A DNA stretch of 48,291 bases from Heterotrichella gracilis (GCA_032358255.1 JAULBX010026408.1:1-48291); one strand, 5' to 3'. Positions 22,874 through 33,695 are shown, numbered from the stretch's first letter. The notes: a model not told the origin generated them from the letters alone. A program made the numbers and translations.

Positions 22874-23664
22874 TTGCGGTGGTGATGGCGATGTTGACAG
22901 TATGGTCAACTCGGTGTTTCAAATAACCCTCAAAGGCGCCACCTTGGCCGTGATGCTGTATTGCACCTAATCAATAATCTCTAAACGAAAATTATGGTCC
23001 GTTCATGTGCCAGGTTTCATGTGTCCTGTCATACAAACATGACCATGTGCTTCAATGCCGCCCCTTGCCCATTGTACAGGCACCAATTTGAATTCAAAAT
23101 TCCAAATTTTCCTAAGGTGGGGGTCATGGCAATGTTGACAGCATGGTCAACTTAGAGTTAGGATTAACCCTCAAGGCTCCACCCTGGTAGTATTGCTGGA
23201 TTGCATATTGGGGCACCCAATTTGAATTCAAATTTCCGGAATTCCAAAACGTGCCAGCCCCAACTTTGCAGATGCGCGCAAGCTCGGTGGAGTGCCTGCT
23301 CCTGGGGTTTGTGGACATCCCAGACAGCACAGGCAAGCCAGTGGACGTGATCATCAACCCCCTGGGCGCCACCTGGCGCCAGCAGCCATTCACGTGGAAC
23401 CGCGGCGATGCGCGCTGCAAGGCTATCGTGATCGCCTCCAAGGACACCTCAGGGGGTGGGGGAAATAATGGTGGCGGTGACGGGGAGGGGAACAAGGGGG
23501 GCGTGAATTCGATGGACGGGGAGGAAGGGGAGCTGCTGGCGCTGCTGCACAATGGGTCGCTGAGCGGGAGGCAAGGGGTGGATGCGAGGTCGATCTACAG
23601 GGGAGCGGCCAGCGCGCCCCAGCCGGGGAGGAGCAAGTCGCCTGCTGACAACAGGGCGCAGTAA
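14959..23664 (+). CDS. PEC1: Plastid-envelope ion channel, POLLUX-like (PEC1/PEC2 type)
   Basis: Seventeen exons with consistent phases: 14959-15251, 15432-15597, 16081-16257, 16632-16760, 17110-17238, 17586-17707, 17983-18106, 18395-18579, 18896-18992, 19408-19609, 20225-20401, 20779-20970, 21316-21500, 21798-21875, 22232-22369, 22664-22786 and 23272-23664, about 969 residues. The Arg/Ser-rich N-terminus (MRSAFQTVNS, then RTRLVARRSTSAVKAK) looks like a chloroplast transit peptide. Membrane segments are LILIINVLFLTLWTLIKVAL (exon 3) and ALMTAAVGLASFALVLALVE (exon 4). RCK-like domains follow, with GHILVLAWGASRRD and, in exon 12, LLIIGWGDQGFMADLMREL. The family conducts cations across membranes; Arabidopsis PEC1/PEC2 act in the plastid envelope. 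The CASTOR/POLLUX filter motif is absent and LYFGENFP stands in its place, which fits the PEC branch rather than the nuclear-envelope channels. Exon 11 has a 13-residue tandem repeat. The C-terminus is Gly-rich and poorly conserved. Confidence 0.88.
15770..16018 (+). repeat. Three partial copies of channel exon 3 start
   Basis: The first 40-50 bases of exon 3 (true exon at 16081) are repeated at 15770-15820, 15874-15930 and 15969-16018. The second and third keep a CAG acceptor, and all carry a TAC-rich stretch (GCCTACCAGTACTACAACTG or a variant). Each breaks off into CCCTAAACCCT-type sequence. None has a donor, and only the last, full-length exon runs into the membrane segment. Confidence 0.9.
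16975..17024 (+). repeat. Degenerate copy of channel exon 5 start
   Basis: The segment GTTGTGCTTGCTAGATATGG onward matches the start of exon 5 at 17110 with many substitutions. A shorter copy of the exon 4 start lies at 16557-16578 and runs straight into CCCTAAACCCT. A copy of the exon 7 start (TTGTGTTCCGCCAG) lies at about 17869-17912. Confidence 0.7.
19048..19137 (+). repeat. Two partial copies of channel exon 9 end, in TTTAGGG repeats
   Basis: The end of exon 9 (about 18965-18996) is repeated at 19048-19088 and again, shorter, at 19116-19137. TAGGGTTTAGGGTTTATGG-like DNA separates the copies. The first copy retains the GTGCGTGTAGGG donor. Confidence 0.88.
19254..19318 (+). repeat. Partial copy of channel exon 10 start
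   Basis: Matches the true exon start (19408-19475) with about 80 percent identity (GCCTTTGGAGACCTC against GCCTTTGGGGACCTC). It turns into CAACCCTAGGACAAACC where the exon continues. That CAACCCTA tail also occurs at 19148-19158. Confidence 0.85.
19713..19799 (+). repeat. Copy of channel exon 10 end with donor
   Basis: Repeats 19530-19611, including the exon end and the GTAGGG donor. Among codon differences about eight are synonymous and five are not; the frame stays open. Telomere-type GTAGGGTTTAGGG starts at the donor itself in the true exon. Confidence 0.88.
20555..20665. repeat. Foldback (inverted repeat) in channel intron 11
   Basis: The left arm at about 20555-20597 and the right arm at about 20622-20665 are imperfect reverse complements sharing TACTTCTGAGGGGGGAATTG and a flanking GGTGCTCT. 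The loop is about 25 bases. It may be a small foldback element or an intronic hairpin. No target-site duplication was obvious. Confidence 0.75.
21067..21150 (+). repeat. Copy of channel exon 12 end with donor
   Basis: Repeats 20899-20982, including the GAG-G/GTAAG donor. Only two differences lie within the coding part, and both are synonymous (CAC/CAT, TAT/TAC). The intron bases just after the donor are also copied. Confidence 0.92.
22055..22127 (+). repeat. Degenerate copy of channel exon 15
   Basis: Matches the acceptor and first part of exon 15 (22226-22300), for example CCCATCCCCAGTGTCCATAG against TCCATCCCCGACGTGCACAT, with GTGTGACAGTG against CTATGACAGCG. The frame is broken. Confidence 0.7.
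22868..23250. repeat. Tandem duplication in channel intron 16
   Basis: A block at about 22884-22968 (ATGTTGACAGTATGGTCAAC then AACCCTCAAAGGCGCCACC) recurs at about 23131-23212. A second motif, AATTTGAATTCAAA, occurs at 23086 and 23218. The intron appears to be enlarged by one imperfect duplication of about 130-250 bp. Confidence 0.75.
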
Positions 23665-25191
23665 TTGCAGCGTATTATCTTCCCATTTGGAAACCAGGGA
23701 AGAACTGAGATGGCCTAAGCGTGCGGTGGAAAGCACAGGGTGTATCAGCTGGTGGGCGTGGGTCACAAGGCATTGCGGACAGCATGACCTGTTGAAGCAG
23801 CGATGCGGGTTTAAGCAGTTTTGTCCTTTTTGGCGCATGCAAGGCACTGTCAGTGGCTTGATTTTACAAGTACAGCTGGCAAGAGTGGTTACAGCACGCG
23901 GATTGTACATAAATAGGGGGTGGGGGGGGGGGTGCATACGTAATGCAGTGGGGACAGGGGGCCTGGGGTTGGGGACGGTCGTGGGTTTTTAGGGTAAAGG
24001 GTTTAGGGTTGTGCGATCCCATTTATGGCCAGTTAGACAGTCTTCAGCACTGCTTCATTCGGGCTCAAATGGCTTTCCAATTTCGGTCCCTATGAATCGT
24101 GAGCACATCTTTAGATCGGATGTCAATGTTTTATTGCACGTTGCTTATGCTGCGTAGTACATTAGTTATTAGTTAGACATGCATTAGACTTTTATTTGGG
24201 TCACTAATATTTCATGTTAATGGTCACAGGTGATCAACCTATATCGTGGCATGCGCGAACATAGTGTGTGCGTTGCCGCACTGCTACGTCTTACCATAGC
24301 TTGTTTGTCAGTCATGCACAGCTAGCTGAATAGCCTTGTGATTGTCATTGTCTTTTTAACCATAGGTTGGTAGTGATGAACTCCCTTTGATTATTTTTGA
24401 AAAGCGTAGACCTGTAGCGTCTGCCAATATTGTGTGGCTAACGCATGGTTGTGTGACTTTAGCACTGCTAGCAACGTGATATTGCACTTGATGCACTTTG
24501 ACTGCAGCCCTGTCCTGATCCCCATACCATGAGTGGACTTACACCAGGTTGTGTATGCGCCTCTGCGGCGAGGCGGATTCATTCTGACGGTGACATCCTA
24601 CGCTGAGCGCTTGTAAACTACTTTAGCTGCTAGCTCAGAATGAACAATGCTATGGCATGGGACAGATATTGTCTTGGGCATCATCCAACGACGATGACCT
24701 AGCAACCACGTGGCTACTACGCCTTAGATTTCTTGCACGGAACAGATGTGTTGGTTGACTGTACAAATAAGCTTGGTGTCTTTGCAATTGTCAACCTGCA
24801 TTTCCGGGTGATGGGTGCCACACACGGGGAAATAACAGCTGCCCTTCATAGGGGAGGAGAGCCAGCTGGTTAAATAAATATACCTTTATACTGCTTTATA
24901 TGGTTCATTCACACGTTGTACATACATACGTGAACAGTTGTTGCAGTTTCAAGGCGCATAAACACCTGTAGCACTGCTCACACCACAGAGGTGCACACGC
25001 AGCCTGGGGGTGCGGAGGTTCCTGCCTGATGTATCTGCCAACAAAGTGGCTTGACAAAGTGTGTTGTTGAGCCACTGTAGACGTGTCTGCAAGTGAAGCA
25101 TCCGCTGCTGGATTTGTTTACAGAAGTCACTTGGTTTTTATCTCGAGGTGGTGAGGAGCGGCTGGGTCGGGGTTGGCTGGGGTTTGGTGGC
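23665..25191. other. Intergenic stretch after the channel gene
   Basis: No gene recognised. It is AT-richer in the middle, with only short open frames. The promoter of the small gene starting at 25192 should lie at its right end. Confidence 0.5.
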
Positions 25192-27036
25192 ATGCCCATC
25201 GGCGGGAAACTGGTGTTGAAAGGTGCGGGGGGTTTTCGACCCGGCAACATGTGCCGAAAATGTACAAGAGATGCTCAGTGATTTCTACTGTTGCAAGTAT
25301 CGGTAGTGCCAATGCATGCATATATTCCAGAAGACCAATGCACGCATATCCCCGGCCACAAGACCAAATGCATGCATATTGCGTGCGTGCTGCCAGTACA
25401 CATGGCTTGTTACTTGCTCGCAAGTAGTTAATTGGCGACATGATCTAATATTAATAGACACTGGCGTGCGATTCCGCCATACTGCATTGTGAGCAGTCAG
25501 CGGCTTGCGGGTCTGTCCCTGACTGGGCATACAAGTTTTTAGTCTTGCTCGCCTGAAGGGCTTCTTATTCACCGTTGTTCAGCATGCCTCTGGTGGGTGG
25601 TGCAAACTGCCAGTGCTTGCATGTTTGTTGACAAGGGTTTTGGGTGTGCCAGGGGGGGAGACGCTGGGTGGCGTGCAAAAAAAGAAGAAGAAGAGGGTCA
25701 AGGTGGCAGTAACCGGGGATGAGGAGGAGGGACCAGGGGAAGCACCAGGGGAGGCACCTGCAGGGGGGCAGCAGGAAGGGAAAACCGACCCAAAGACAGG
25801 TGCCCAAATAAACCCTAAAGCATCCCGACCCAATGGCAGCTGCTCACCTGAACCCTAAACCTTAGGCCCACCGACCCCGGCAGTGGGCGGGTGCGTGCAC
25901 AAATTTAAACCTCAAATTTAAGGTGTAGTCTTGCCAAACCCCAGGACAGGTGTACACTAACCCTAAATCCCAAGACAGGTGTACGCAAATCCTGACTTTT
26001 TGTCGGGTTCGTGCTGCGTATGGTACCGACTTGTGTGCTTTTTTCTTCTTTTTTTATGGAACTGAGGAAACGATATGTTTTAAAATGACACCATTTTTCT
26101 GTGCAGGCAAGTCCATCGACCCCCTAGCGGTGTCTGTGCAGTCAGGCAAGACCTACGAGCAGGAGTTCAATTTTGAGACGGACAGGGTCAAGGTATGAAA
26201 ACCCTAGAAACTCTTAACCATTGTATTTAAAATAATCGTTGATGAAACACTAGTACCCAACCTTTGAGATGGACAGGGTTTCCATTGAGGTGGGGAGCTT
26301 CAAAAAATCCTTGGAAAAATCCTCGTGAAAGAACCCACATGGAAAACGAGCCGTCCCATTTTCCCACCCACCCATGCCACCCTGTGATGACAATCTCGTG
26401 CACCCCTTGTGGCCCCCTTAACACATACTTCTGCACCCCCTGCTCCCCCAACATGATCGAACCTTGAAACCCCTTGTTCCTGCAGCAAGGCAAGACGCGC
26501 GCCCTGCCCTGGGGTTCATCCTACCGCGCTCCCCCTGAGATACTGCACGGTGAGTCCCTCCCCTCCCCTCCCTGGTGGCATTGCTCCCTTGTATATGTGC
26601 CATTCCAGCAGAAGTGCCATCGCGCCCAGTGTAAATTAAATTTAGTATCAATGAGTTAGTGCACCTGCCGCCGCATGGCAATGGCGGCGTTGCATGGCAT
26701 CAGGGCACCCGGGGCATTATTGTCGCAGCCACCTGTGCTTGGAGTGCGTCCGCATATAACAAGTTCTTTGCAAAATTGTTATAAGATTTTTGCCATAAGA
26801 AAAATTGGCAAATTTTAATCTCTCTGTACATACCCAACTCATCATCCACCACACCTGCACCACGCCATGCGCCAATGGTGCAACCCTAGACCCTGAACCC
26901 TAGGCCCGCACCCATCCCCACTGATATCGATCCCGAAAACCCTATCGCAGGGTACACTGAGAAGGTGACAGGCAAGAACGCACAGGAGCGACTGGACCTG
27001 CGGTGCGCCTCCAAAGCAGACAAGTTCTGCAAGTGA
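25192..27036 (+). CDS. Small basic conserved protein, function unknown
   Basis: Five exons with matching phases: 25192-25222, 25653-25799, 26107-26192, 26486-26549 and 26951-27036, giving about 137 residues. The product begins MPIGGKLVLKG, then has a Lys run (VQKKKKKRVKV) and an acidic Gly/Pro-rich linker. It ends with conserved-looking blocks: GKTYEQEFNFETDRVK, ALPWGSSYRAPPEILHG, YTEKVTGKNAQERLDLR and a final KADKFCK. The start and the Lys run resemble FAM32A/FRG1-type nuclear proteins, and the end resembles the FRG1 terminus. The middle does not match either family, so I assign no function. The PWGSSYR-PPEILHGY block reads like a strongly conserved motif of small plant proteins (recollection, unverified). 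The tiny first exon was chosen because it gives a clean phase-1 join. Confidence 0.7.
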
Positions 27037-28017
27037 CCTGGGGCAGCATCATGGGGGGCGTGTGGGGATGGATGCCAGTCAGCCCACATGTTGGCAAGCA
27101 TGCACACCCGTTTGGCGCAGTGACATTCTGACCAGTGGCAATTTTAGGGCTGCAGCCATCACGGCAGTCTCAGACTATCAGGCTGCAGCGGCAACATTGT
27201 GATACTAGATTATCTACTGGCAGTGCCAAAATGGTGGTAGGGATCCCTGTGGTCGGCTGCGCACTCTGGGCAGAAGTCGGTGACCATGACCAGTGCGGAG
27301 GGGGTGGCTGTATTGATCACCATGGCGAACGGCACACATTCTTGCAACGTTACACGCAAGCAGCAGCAGGCTGGCCTAGTAGGCAATCATACTAGCCTTA
27401 GGCTACGGCACCAGCAGTTTGAAACATGTTTCCACAATCTGCACAGAAATAAAAGCAAAATGTGTGTTGTTTGGAGAACTGTAACGATCAAAGTATCGTT
27501 AACAAACCTTTACATCTGGTAGCCTACCTACGGTACCAGCACAGATCATGATGACTATACTGACCAAGCTGTATCGATTTGGGGGGGGGGAACAGACATA
27601 AATTAAATATCACACGCCAAAATGGCACCTGATCCTGCCTTATGGAATGGTGCAATGATTATAACCGGATCCGTGGCTGCATGACCCATTTACCCCATTG
27701 GAAGCTGGTCATTATTGTAACAGCCTCCAAGATCATGATCCTTGGTTTCCAATCCAATCTGATGGAGTGGCCCCATCACCCCGACCCGTGGCAGGCTGCG
27801 TGAACCACTTTACCCCCTGGTACCATGGCATACAGCCTTGAAGATCATGATTGCAACCGATCCAATCAGATTCAAAAAAGAGATTCTCATAAAATGACCC
27901 ATCACCCCGACCCGTGGCTGGCAGGCTGCATGACCAATACCCCCTTGGTAGCGTGTCATCACAGCCTTGTATTATAGATCATGATCACAACCGATACAAT
28001 CTGATCCAATGACCCCA
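27037..28017. other. Convergent 3' flank, mostly decayed copies of the CAP terminal exon
   Basis: No gene recognised. From about 27650 the DNA consists of imperfect units of about 115-125 bp related to the last CAP exon (see the repeat entry). At 27230-27310, minus-strand-like GACTTCTGCCCAGAGTGCGC resembles the expansin ITDQCPEC coding motif, but it is isolated. Confidence 0.5.
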
Positions 28018-28077
28018 TCACCCCGACCCGTGGCTGGCAGGCTGCGTGACCCATCTCCCCCCCTGGTAGCGGGTCAC
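27650..28077 (-). repeat. About four tandem units related to the CAP terminal exon
   Basis: The final coding part and stop region of CAP (28010-28077) recurs at about 27895-27955 and 27772-27830, and in a weaker form near 27650-27710. The shared core is CCCATCACCCCGACCCGTGG, and between cores lie GATCATGAT and AACCGATCCAATC variants. The true last exon is the rightmost unit. The other units repeat the stop codon and so lie in the 3' region. Confidence 0.85.
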
Positions 28078-31000
28078 AAACTGCTCCGGCACCGGGGTCT
28101 CCAGGGGGTCATCTTCCTCCCCTGGCCCCGGTGTGGTGATGTTGATGGCGGAGCACTTCGCTGTGGTGATGTCGGTGGCGCCCATGGCGGAGCGGGGCAG
28201 GTACAGCTGCAAAAGGGGTTAAATGGGTCAAATTCCCGGGAATTTGATAAGGTGTGCGAGGCGGGGAGAAGCGACCCTAGGGTAGAGCTGGCGAAGACAG
28301 GGAGGTACAGGTGTGAAGAGGAGAGAGGGGGGGGATTCGCGCTCGAAAAGTGCAGCCATGCGATGGTGTGTGTTTGTACGGAATGACAGAAAACCCCTTG
28401 ACGACCAGGTAGGATTGGTCTACATTCCAGGGAGGTACATGCGCGAAGGGATGGGATTAAAAGGACATGCAGAACCCTGGAGCAGGGTCAGTGGTACATA
28501 GGCTGGGCGGGGGAGGGTAGCCTCTCCTCTGTTCACCCCCTAACCCCACCTCTTCACGCGCCACCATCTACCATCCACTTCTACCACTCCACCATCCCTA
28601 CTCACCTGGCAGCCATCTGTTTTGTCCACCGCCAGTGTGGGCACCGCCCCCGTGCACTGCACCTCCACACTGGTGCAGTTGACCACCTCGCATGTGGCAA
28701 GCACCTCGGGGAACACCAGCCCGGTGCGCACGCACTTGTCCAGCGCTATCGCGTTCACCTTGCCCTGGATCTGGGAGCAGGGGTTGGGGGGTGGGTGGGG
28801 TGGGGGGACATGGCATGACCATGGACGGTGAGGGGGAGGGGGGTGATAATACAGCATGTGAGTGCGCGCTTGTCCAGCGCTATCGCGTTCACCTTGCCCT
28901 GTATCTGTGGGGAGGGATGTGGGGGGTGGGCACAAGGCAGGTACCAATGTGCCAGACTGAAAGTTATAGCGTGTGCTTAGTGCAGAAAAAACATCAAAAG
29001 TAAATAGTCCGCCTAGGGCCTTAGCAAAGAACGGAATCAAGCCTAGGAACAAAACCATTCCAAACGCAATCCGCCAGCCACCAAGCACACCCCTCACCTG
29101 CATCGTGCTGTTTGAGCAGCCGTAGATGTACACGCTGTGCTTGATGTGCGTCGCGCTCAGCACCAACTGCTGACCCACTTGGTTCTCAACCACCCACCAA
29201 ATTAAATATCCCCACAATTAACCGCAAAACCCCAAACTAAACTTCCAAAGCCCGGCCCAGAGCCAAAAAAAGGCCTCCTCTCACCTGTATCGTGCAGTTT
29301 GAGCAGTTGTAGATGTACACGCTGTGCTTGATGTGGGTTTCACTCAGCACCAGCTGCTGCCCCACTTGGTTCTCGACCACCCACTTGCGACCCTGCTCAA
29401 GCTCCAAGCGAGGGGGGGCGGAGGGGGTGGGGCCGGCTGCGGGTGGGGGGTGGGGGGTGGAGTGGAGGTTCGGATTTAGGAGCATACAAGCGGGTGTGGG
29501 TGACATTGGTACTATCAGGGATCCCTGGTTCATAGTATTGACTCCCTTGGCATTATATTTTAAGGTGTAGTAACTTTGACTGATACTGCCATACCCGCTG
29601 CCACTGCCATGGCATACAACCCTTGGGGCTCATGCCAAGGGTGGTATTTGACGGCGCCACCCCTTTAAATGTTGCATGCGTATGGCACTGTGTAATTTGG
29701 GGCGCATTTGTACCTACCGTTGGCGCCCGGCCCCCCACTGGGCGCAGATTTGGCTGGAACCACCGCGGTGCGGTCCCCCCTGTTCTTTGCTTTCATGTCA
29801 TCCGTCACCTTGCGCAGGCCAGAGGTCACGGAGTCACCCTGCAGGGAGAGGGGTGAAGGTGGAAACCCTAGATTATAAACTCCAAACCCTAACCCCTGCT
29901 TTTGCATTCATGTCATCAGTCACCTTGCGCAGGTCCGACATCTCGAAGTCATTCTGCGGGTGGGGTGGAACTAGGGTCTACCACAGGATTAAGGTCTACC
30001 ACATTGCTGACTCCAGCACACCTACTGCTAGGCGGGTAACAAGTGTTTAGGGATCTAGGGTTAAGGGCCTGGCCCTACCTTGCTGATCTCAGCCAGAAGC
30101 GCACTGACTCCACTGCCCGCCCCCCCAGCAGGCTTCTTACCCCCCACATCCTTGATCAAAGCCCCAGGGCCCCCGGGGGGGGGCGGCGGTGGTGGTGGTG
30201 GGCCCTTGCGGGGTGCTGGTGCTGGTGCTGGTGCTGGTGCGGCTGGTGGTGGTGGTGGGGTGGCTTTTGCCCCCCCGCCGGCCAGGAATTGCGTGACTGA
30301 AACCCCGCTAGGGTTCCAGGCCGGGCCCGCCTTGTGGTGTTGGGCCACGTAGGTCTGTGTGAAGTAGGAAGAGGTCAGGGGCTTATTTTCCATGAGAAAT
30401 GCCATGTGCCAAGGTTTGAGCGCTTATTAAAAGTGCACTGCATGCAGCTGTCATGGTTACACACTTCCTCCCCACATTGTTTTTTATCTGACTCCCCCTT
30501 GAAGCATTTGCCAGGTTTATGATGCAGGATTAGCGTTCAGAGTTGTAGCTTTTGGCGTGCATGCTACTGGTGAGGGTTGACGTGCACTGCTTGGTCAGCG
30601 TTTGGCGCGTTTGGGTTGGGTTTATAGGGTACTGGCTTAGGGTTTCACCTTGAGCTGCTGGTACAGCTCATTGAGGGCCCCCGTCCAGGCCACCTGTTTT
30701 AGGGTTTAATGTTTGGGGTTTAGGGTTTCACCTTGAGTTGCTGGTAGAGCTCCTTGAGTGCCCCCACCCAGGCCACCTGATTTGGGTCCTTTGATCGGAA
30801 TTCCATGAGCACCTTGTTCACATAGAATTCAGCCCCTTGCCACGCCTCATCCACATGCTGCGGGGGCGCGCTCATGCCTGTGGGCAGATGAGGGGTTTTA
30901 GTGTCGACATTCAAAGGTTGTAGGGTGGGGTCTAGGGTTTTGCGTTTTGGTACAACAGGCCTCTACCACATGCAGGGGGGGGACGCGCATGCCTGTGCAC

Positions 31001-33695
31001 AGGGGGAGGGTACAGAATGGACGTGCAAGCTTGTTGGGTGGGGGCCTAGAATTTAGGGTTTCGGTTTCGCAGGCCTCATGACGCATCCACATGCTGGGGT
31101 TGTGCCCTCTTGCGTCTGCTGAGGGTTTTGGATCCAGGTCCAAAGGTTCAATCATGTCCATCCCCATGATGCAGGGTTAGGGTTTAGCTGCAAGTGCACA
31201 TGGGCAACTAGTGCTAAACCCATTTAGTCAGTTATACCCATAGGTTTAGGGTATTAGGGTTTCACCTTGTCCAGGCCCCGTGTACACCACCCAGCTGAGG
31301 GCCTGCAGCGAGTCCGCCAGCGCCTTGGCGTGGTTTCGTATGGGGGAGCGGGGGGTATCCGCCAGCGCGCTCGCGGCCCCCATCTGCTCCCCCACTGGGG
31401 TGACTAGGGTCTGGAGCTCGGCTGGGGAGGGTTTCTGCAGGGTGTGGTTAGGGTATGTTGTGGTGACGGTGTCATGACAAAATGCTTGGCGCCGCATGTG
31501 CATGACTGACTGCTAGTCTGGCTGTAGTGCTGGAATGCATGTAAGTGACTAACTAAAAAACTGTCGTGACAATGTGCTTAGGGTGTATTTGGTGGGGTGG
31601 TGGCTTTGGGTTAGAGGATTCCACCCCACCAAGCTTGAAACAGTTGGCAAACTGACCATGGGCAAGTACTTGTCTTGTTTCCAATTGATGCAGATGCCAG
31701 CACGTTTGCCTGGGTGCAGTCATACGTCCTGCACAAGAGCCAAGGGTGCCTAAATTCTGCATCAAGAGGAAACAATACACGCTCAGGCCCATGGTGGGCT
31801 TGCCAACTGTTCAAGCCCGATGAGATGGAGCCCCTTGCAGTGGTTACCAGAGACCCTGAAAGTTACACCTTCAAACATGGTGGCATGCCTGCCAAGACAG
31901 CTGCATGCAACAAAATGAAATTGAACCAACTAGGGAGCCCCTTGCTGTACGCATGATTCCAGGACTGCAGCATGCGGTGGTCACGAGCGGGAACAAACCC
32001 TAGCTAGGGTAGGGCCCCTCCCCCTCCTCCTCCCGTACCTTGCACTCTGTGATTGCCTTGACCACCGCCCGCTCCTCCCTGAAGGCACTGGCAACCACCT
32101 GGGTGGCCTTAGAAACCTGAAAAGGAGGGGCAGTCACGCTTAGAGTGTAGGGCATAGGGTGTAGACAGTGCAGTACGGGTATCCATGATTTGCCACAAGC
32201 TCCGCACAGTGGCACCGTTGGCAGATTGGTGTGGTAAAAAAAAAAAAAGGGGGGGGGCAGTTACTGGGTCCCTTGGCAATGCGGCACATCCCAGACAGGG
32301 TTGCGCTATCGGCCATGGAGACCTCTAGGCTAGAGAGCATTCGGTTGCAATCATGGCAATGCAAACCACAACAGAGGGTTTTCCAGGGTCTCCCCTCGCA
32401 CCTCCGCCCCCACCGCCTCCCCTGCCTCCTCCAGCTTCTTCAGGGGACCCGCAAGGAGGGCGTCATACTCGGAGAGGGCAGGGGGAGGACCGCCACGTGG
32501 CGCTGCAGCAGGCACTGAGGACGCGCCAGGTGGCGCCGCAGCGGCAGGCGGTGGAAAAGATGTGCCAGGTGGAGGCGTAGGGCGATCGCCAGAGAAGAGG
32601 ACAGTCTGCATATGAGGGGGTGGTGTGAGTGATGGGGTGGGGTGCAGGTATGGGAAGGGGCCCTTTGAGGGGGGACACGGTGCGTTTGTTGACGGTGCTG
32701 GATTTGGTCACACAGACACACCACCTCTTCAGGGTATGCTGTGGCTGTGGGTGTATGCAGTGGGCGTGGCGCCTCCCGCTTCCTAAAGCGACCTTCTTAG
32801 AACCGCCATATACCCTAAGGGTCAGCTGACAACACAAGCGGGAAACACAGAAAACGCATTTGGGTGCTGGACCTGTTTGACTGTGACTTGTTTGACTAGG
32901 TTGGTGGAGACGTCGTGGGGACTGTTCAAGGGCTGGCTTTCACGTCCTGCCATGTTATTGCATTGGGGTTCATGTGCGAGTGCACAGCTTAATGCCCAGC
33001 TGAGCCTGCCTGGTTATCTCGTGCCAATACAGGTGCAGTAAGCATTTGCAGTACATGTGATCACTCCTCAACTGGGTTATAACACAGACAGACAGAAGAG
33101 TGGTGCAGTAGCGGTTGGCTAGGTTGCACTGGCCGGAGAGACTAGACCTAGAGCTTGCGCAGCAGGAGCAAGATCTAGCACCCCAGACGAAATGTGCTTC
33201 TTGCCATGAAGAGGTGGCAGGTGACCAATATAAACGCTGGGAAAACACTGATTGACGACCACTGAGCCATATGCATGCATGTGTCGTTTGCAAGGTGGGT
33301 CCACGGCGGAACCCTCCAGCGATATGCCTAGAAGGTAGGACAAACCTCAGCTTGCTCTAGCCGTGACGCCACAGCTTCCAGCCTGTGGATGATGGTCTCG
33401 AACACCCCCTATGATCCAAGATGGTAGTTGTTAACACAAAACGTAGCAGGTGCCAAGGCTGGAGTGTGTGAATGCCACCACGGACTAGGTTCAAGAAGCA
33501 GCGCCATATGAGCCATACCGCCATGGAATAGCTCTATTGCTCGCTCTGTTCGAAGATCTTGGGACGAATTGGCTGCTTGGAGGGTCTTGCTGAGAGAAAC
33601 GCAAGTGGGTATTTCAAACCATCCGTGAACGCGCACAGGTCACCCACAGGACGCTTTAGATCCCCAGACGTTGAGAACTTGAGCTGGGATTCCAT
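28018..33695 (-). CDS. CAP: Adenylyl cyclase-associated protein (CAP), actin regulator
   Basis: Exons: 33695-33648 (tentative first), 33408-33346, 32605-32402, 32116-32039, 31434-31266, 30877-30732, 30354-30079, 29838-29718, 29436-29285, 28770-28606 and 28206-28018; phases agree, about 535 residues. CAP recycles actin monomers with cofilin and profilin in the cytosol. The N-terminus carries the oligomerising motif (ETIIHRLEAVASRLEQAE). A helical folded domain follows (ALSEYDALLAGPLKKLEE, ALADSLQALSWV, EAWQGAEFYVNKVLMEF). Next are a polyproline stretch for profilin/SH3, a WH2-like segment (LLAEISKGDSVTSGLRKV) and the beta-helix CARP domain (LELEQGRKWVVENQ, IQGKVNAIALDKC, VDKTDGCQLYL). The end VPEQFVTRYQGG matches the usual VPEQFKT-W-G end. 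The first exon (MESQLKFSTSGDLKRP) rests only on a compatible phase-0 donor. Pathway assignment to actin is from the family; cyclase binding is known for yeast and not implied here. Confidence 0.93.
28864..28905 (-). repeat. Partial copy of CAP exon 10 start
   Basis: Repeats the beginning of exon 10 and its acceptor region (28730-28772): CTTGTCCAGCGCTATCGCGT is identical in both. It lies in the intron just upstream on the minus strand. Confidence 0.9.
29098..29200 (-). repeat. Copy of CAP exon 9 end, open frame and donor kept
   Basis: Repeats exon 9 (29285-29385) from VVENQVGQQLVLS to the donor. The copied frame is open and reads HIKHSVYIYGCSNSTMQ where the true exon reads HIKHSVYIYNCSNCTIQ. 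Synonymous changes are common. A copy of exon 8 start with its own acceptor (DLRKVTDDM) lies at about 29897-29951. Confidence 0.9.
30648..30707 (-). repeat. Copy of CAP exon 6 end
   Basis: Matches the exon 6 end and GTGAAACCCTAA donor at 30727-30785, with the shared run GCTGGTAGAGCTCCTTGAG or a variant. Copies of the exon 6 start (ATCCACATGCTG context) lie at about 30957-31000 and 31066-31110. CAP exon 6 is therefore flanked by echoes of both its ends. Confidence 0.85.
31632..31817. ncRNA. Long imperfect intronic hairpin, possible small-RNA precursor
   Basis: Arms 31632-31706 and 31742-31817 pair over about 75 bases with roughly 75-80 percent complementarity; the loop is about 35 bases. Well-paired blocks are CAGTTGGCAA, CCATGGGC, TTGTTTCC and TTGATGCAGA. 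It lies in the CAP intron between exons 32116-32039 and 31434-31266. Green-algal miRNA precursors are often long hairpins inside introns, but a foldback transposon remnant would look the same. No expression evidence is available. Confidence 0.45.
32231..32257. repeat. A12-G9-type homopolymer tract
   Basis: A run of about 13 A is directly followed by nine or ten G in the CAP intron between exons 32605-32402 and 32116-32039. On the CAP coding strand it is a C run followed by a T run, close to a polypyrimidine tract but more than 100 bases from the acceptor used. Confidence 0.8.

Noticed and set aside
25300-25380. ATGCATGCATAT repeats as a regulatory array
   Set aside because: Short alternating pattern without clear spacing, inside an intron of the small gene.
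27230-27310. Expansin-like DFCPEC coding fragment
   Set aside because: A single short match without neighbouring exons; not enough to call a pseudogene.
31675-31956. 93-codon plus-strand frame in a CAP intron
   Set aside because: Falls on the hairpin; its open frame reflects the inverted copy.
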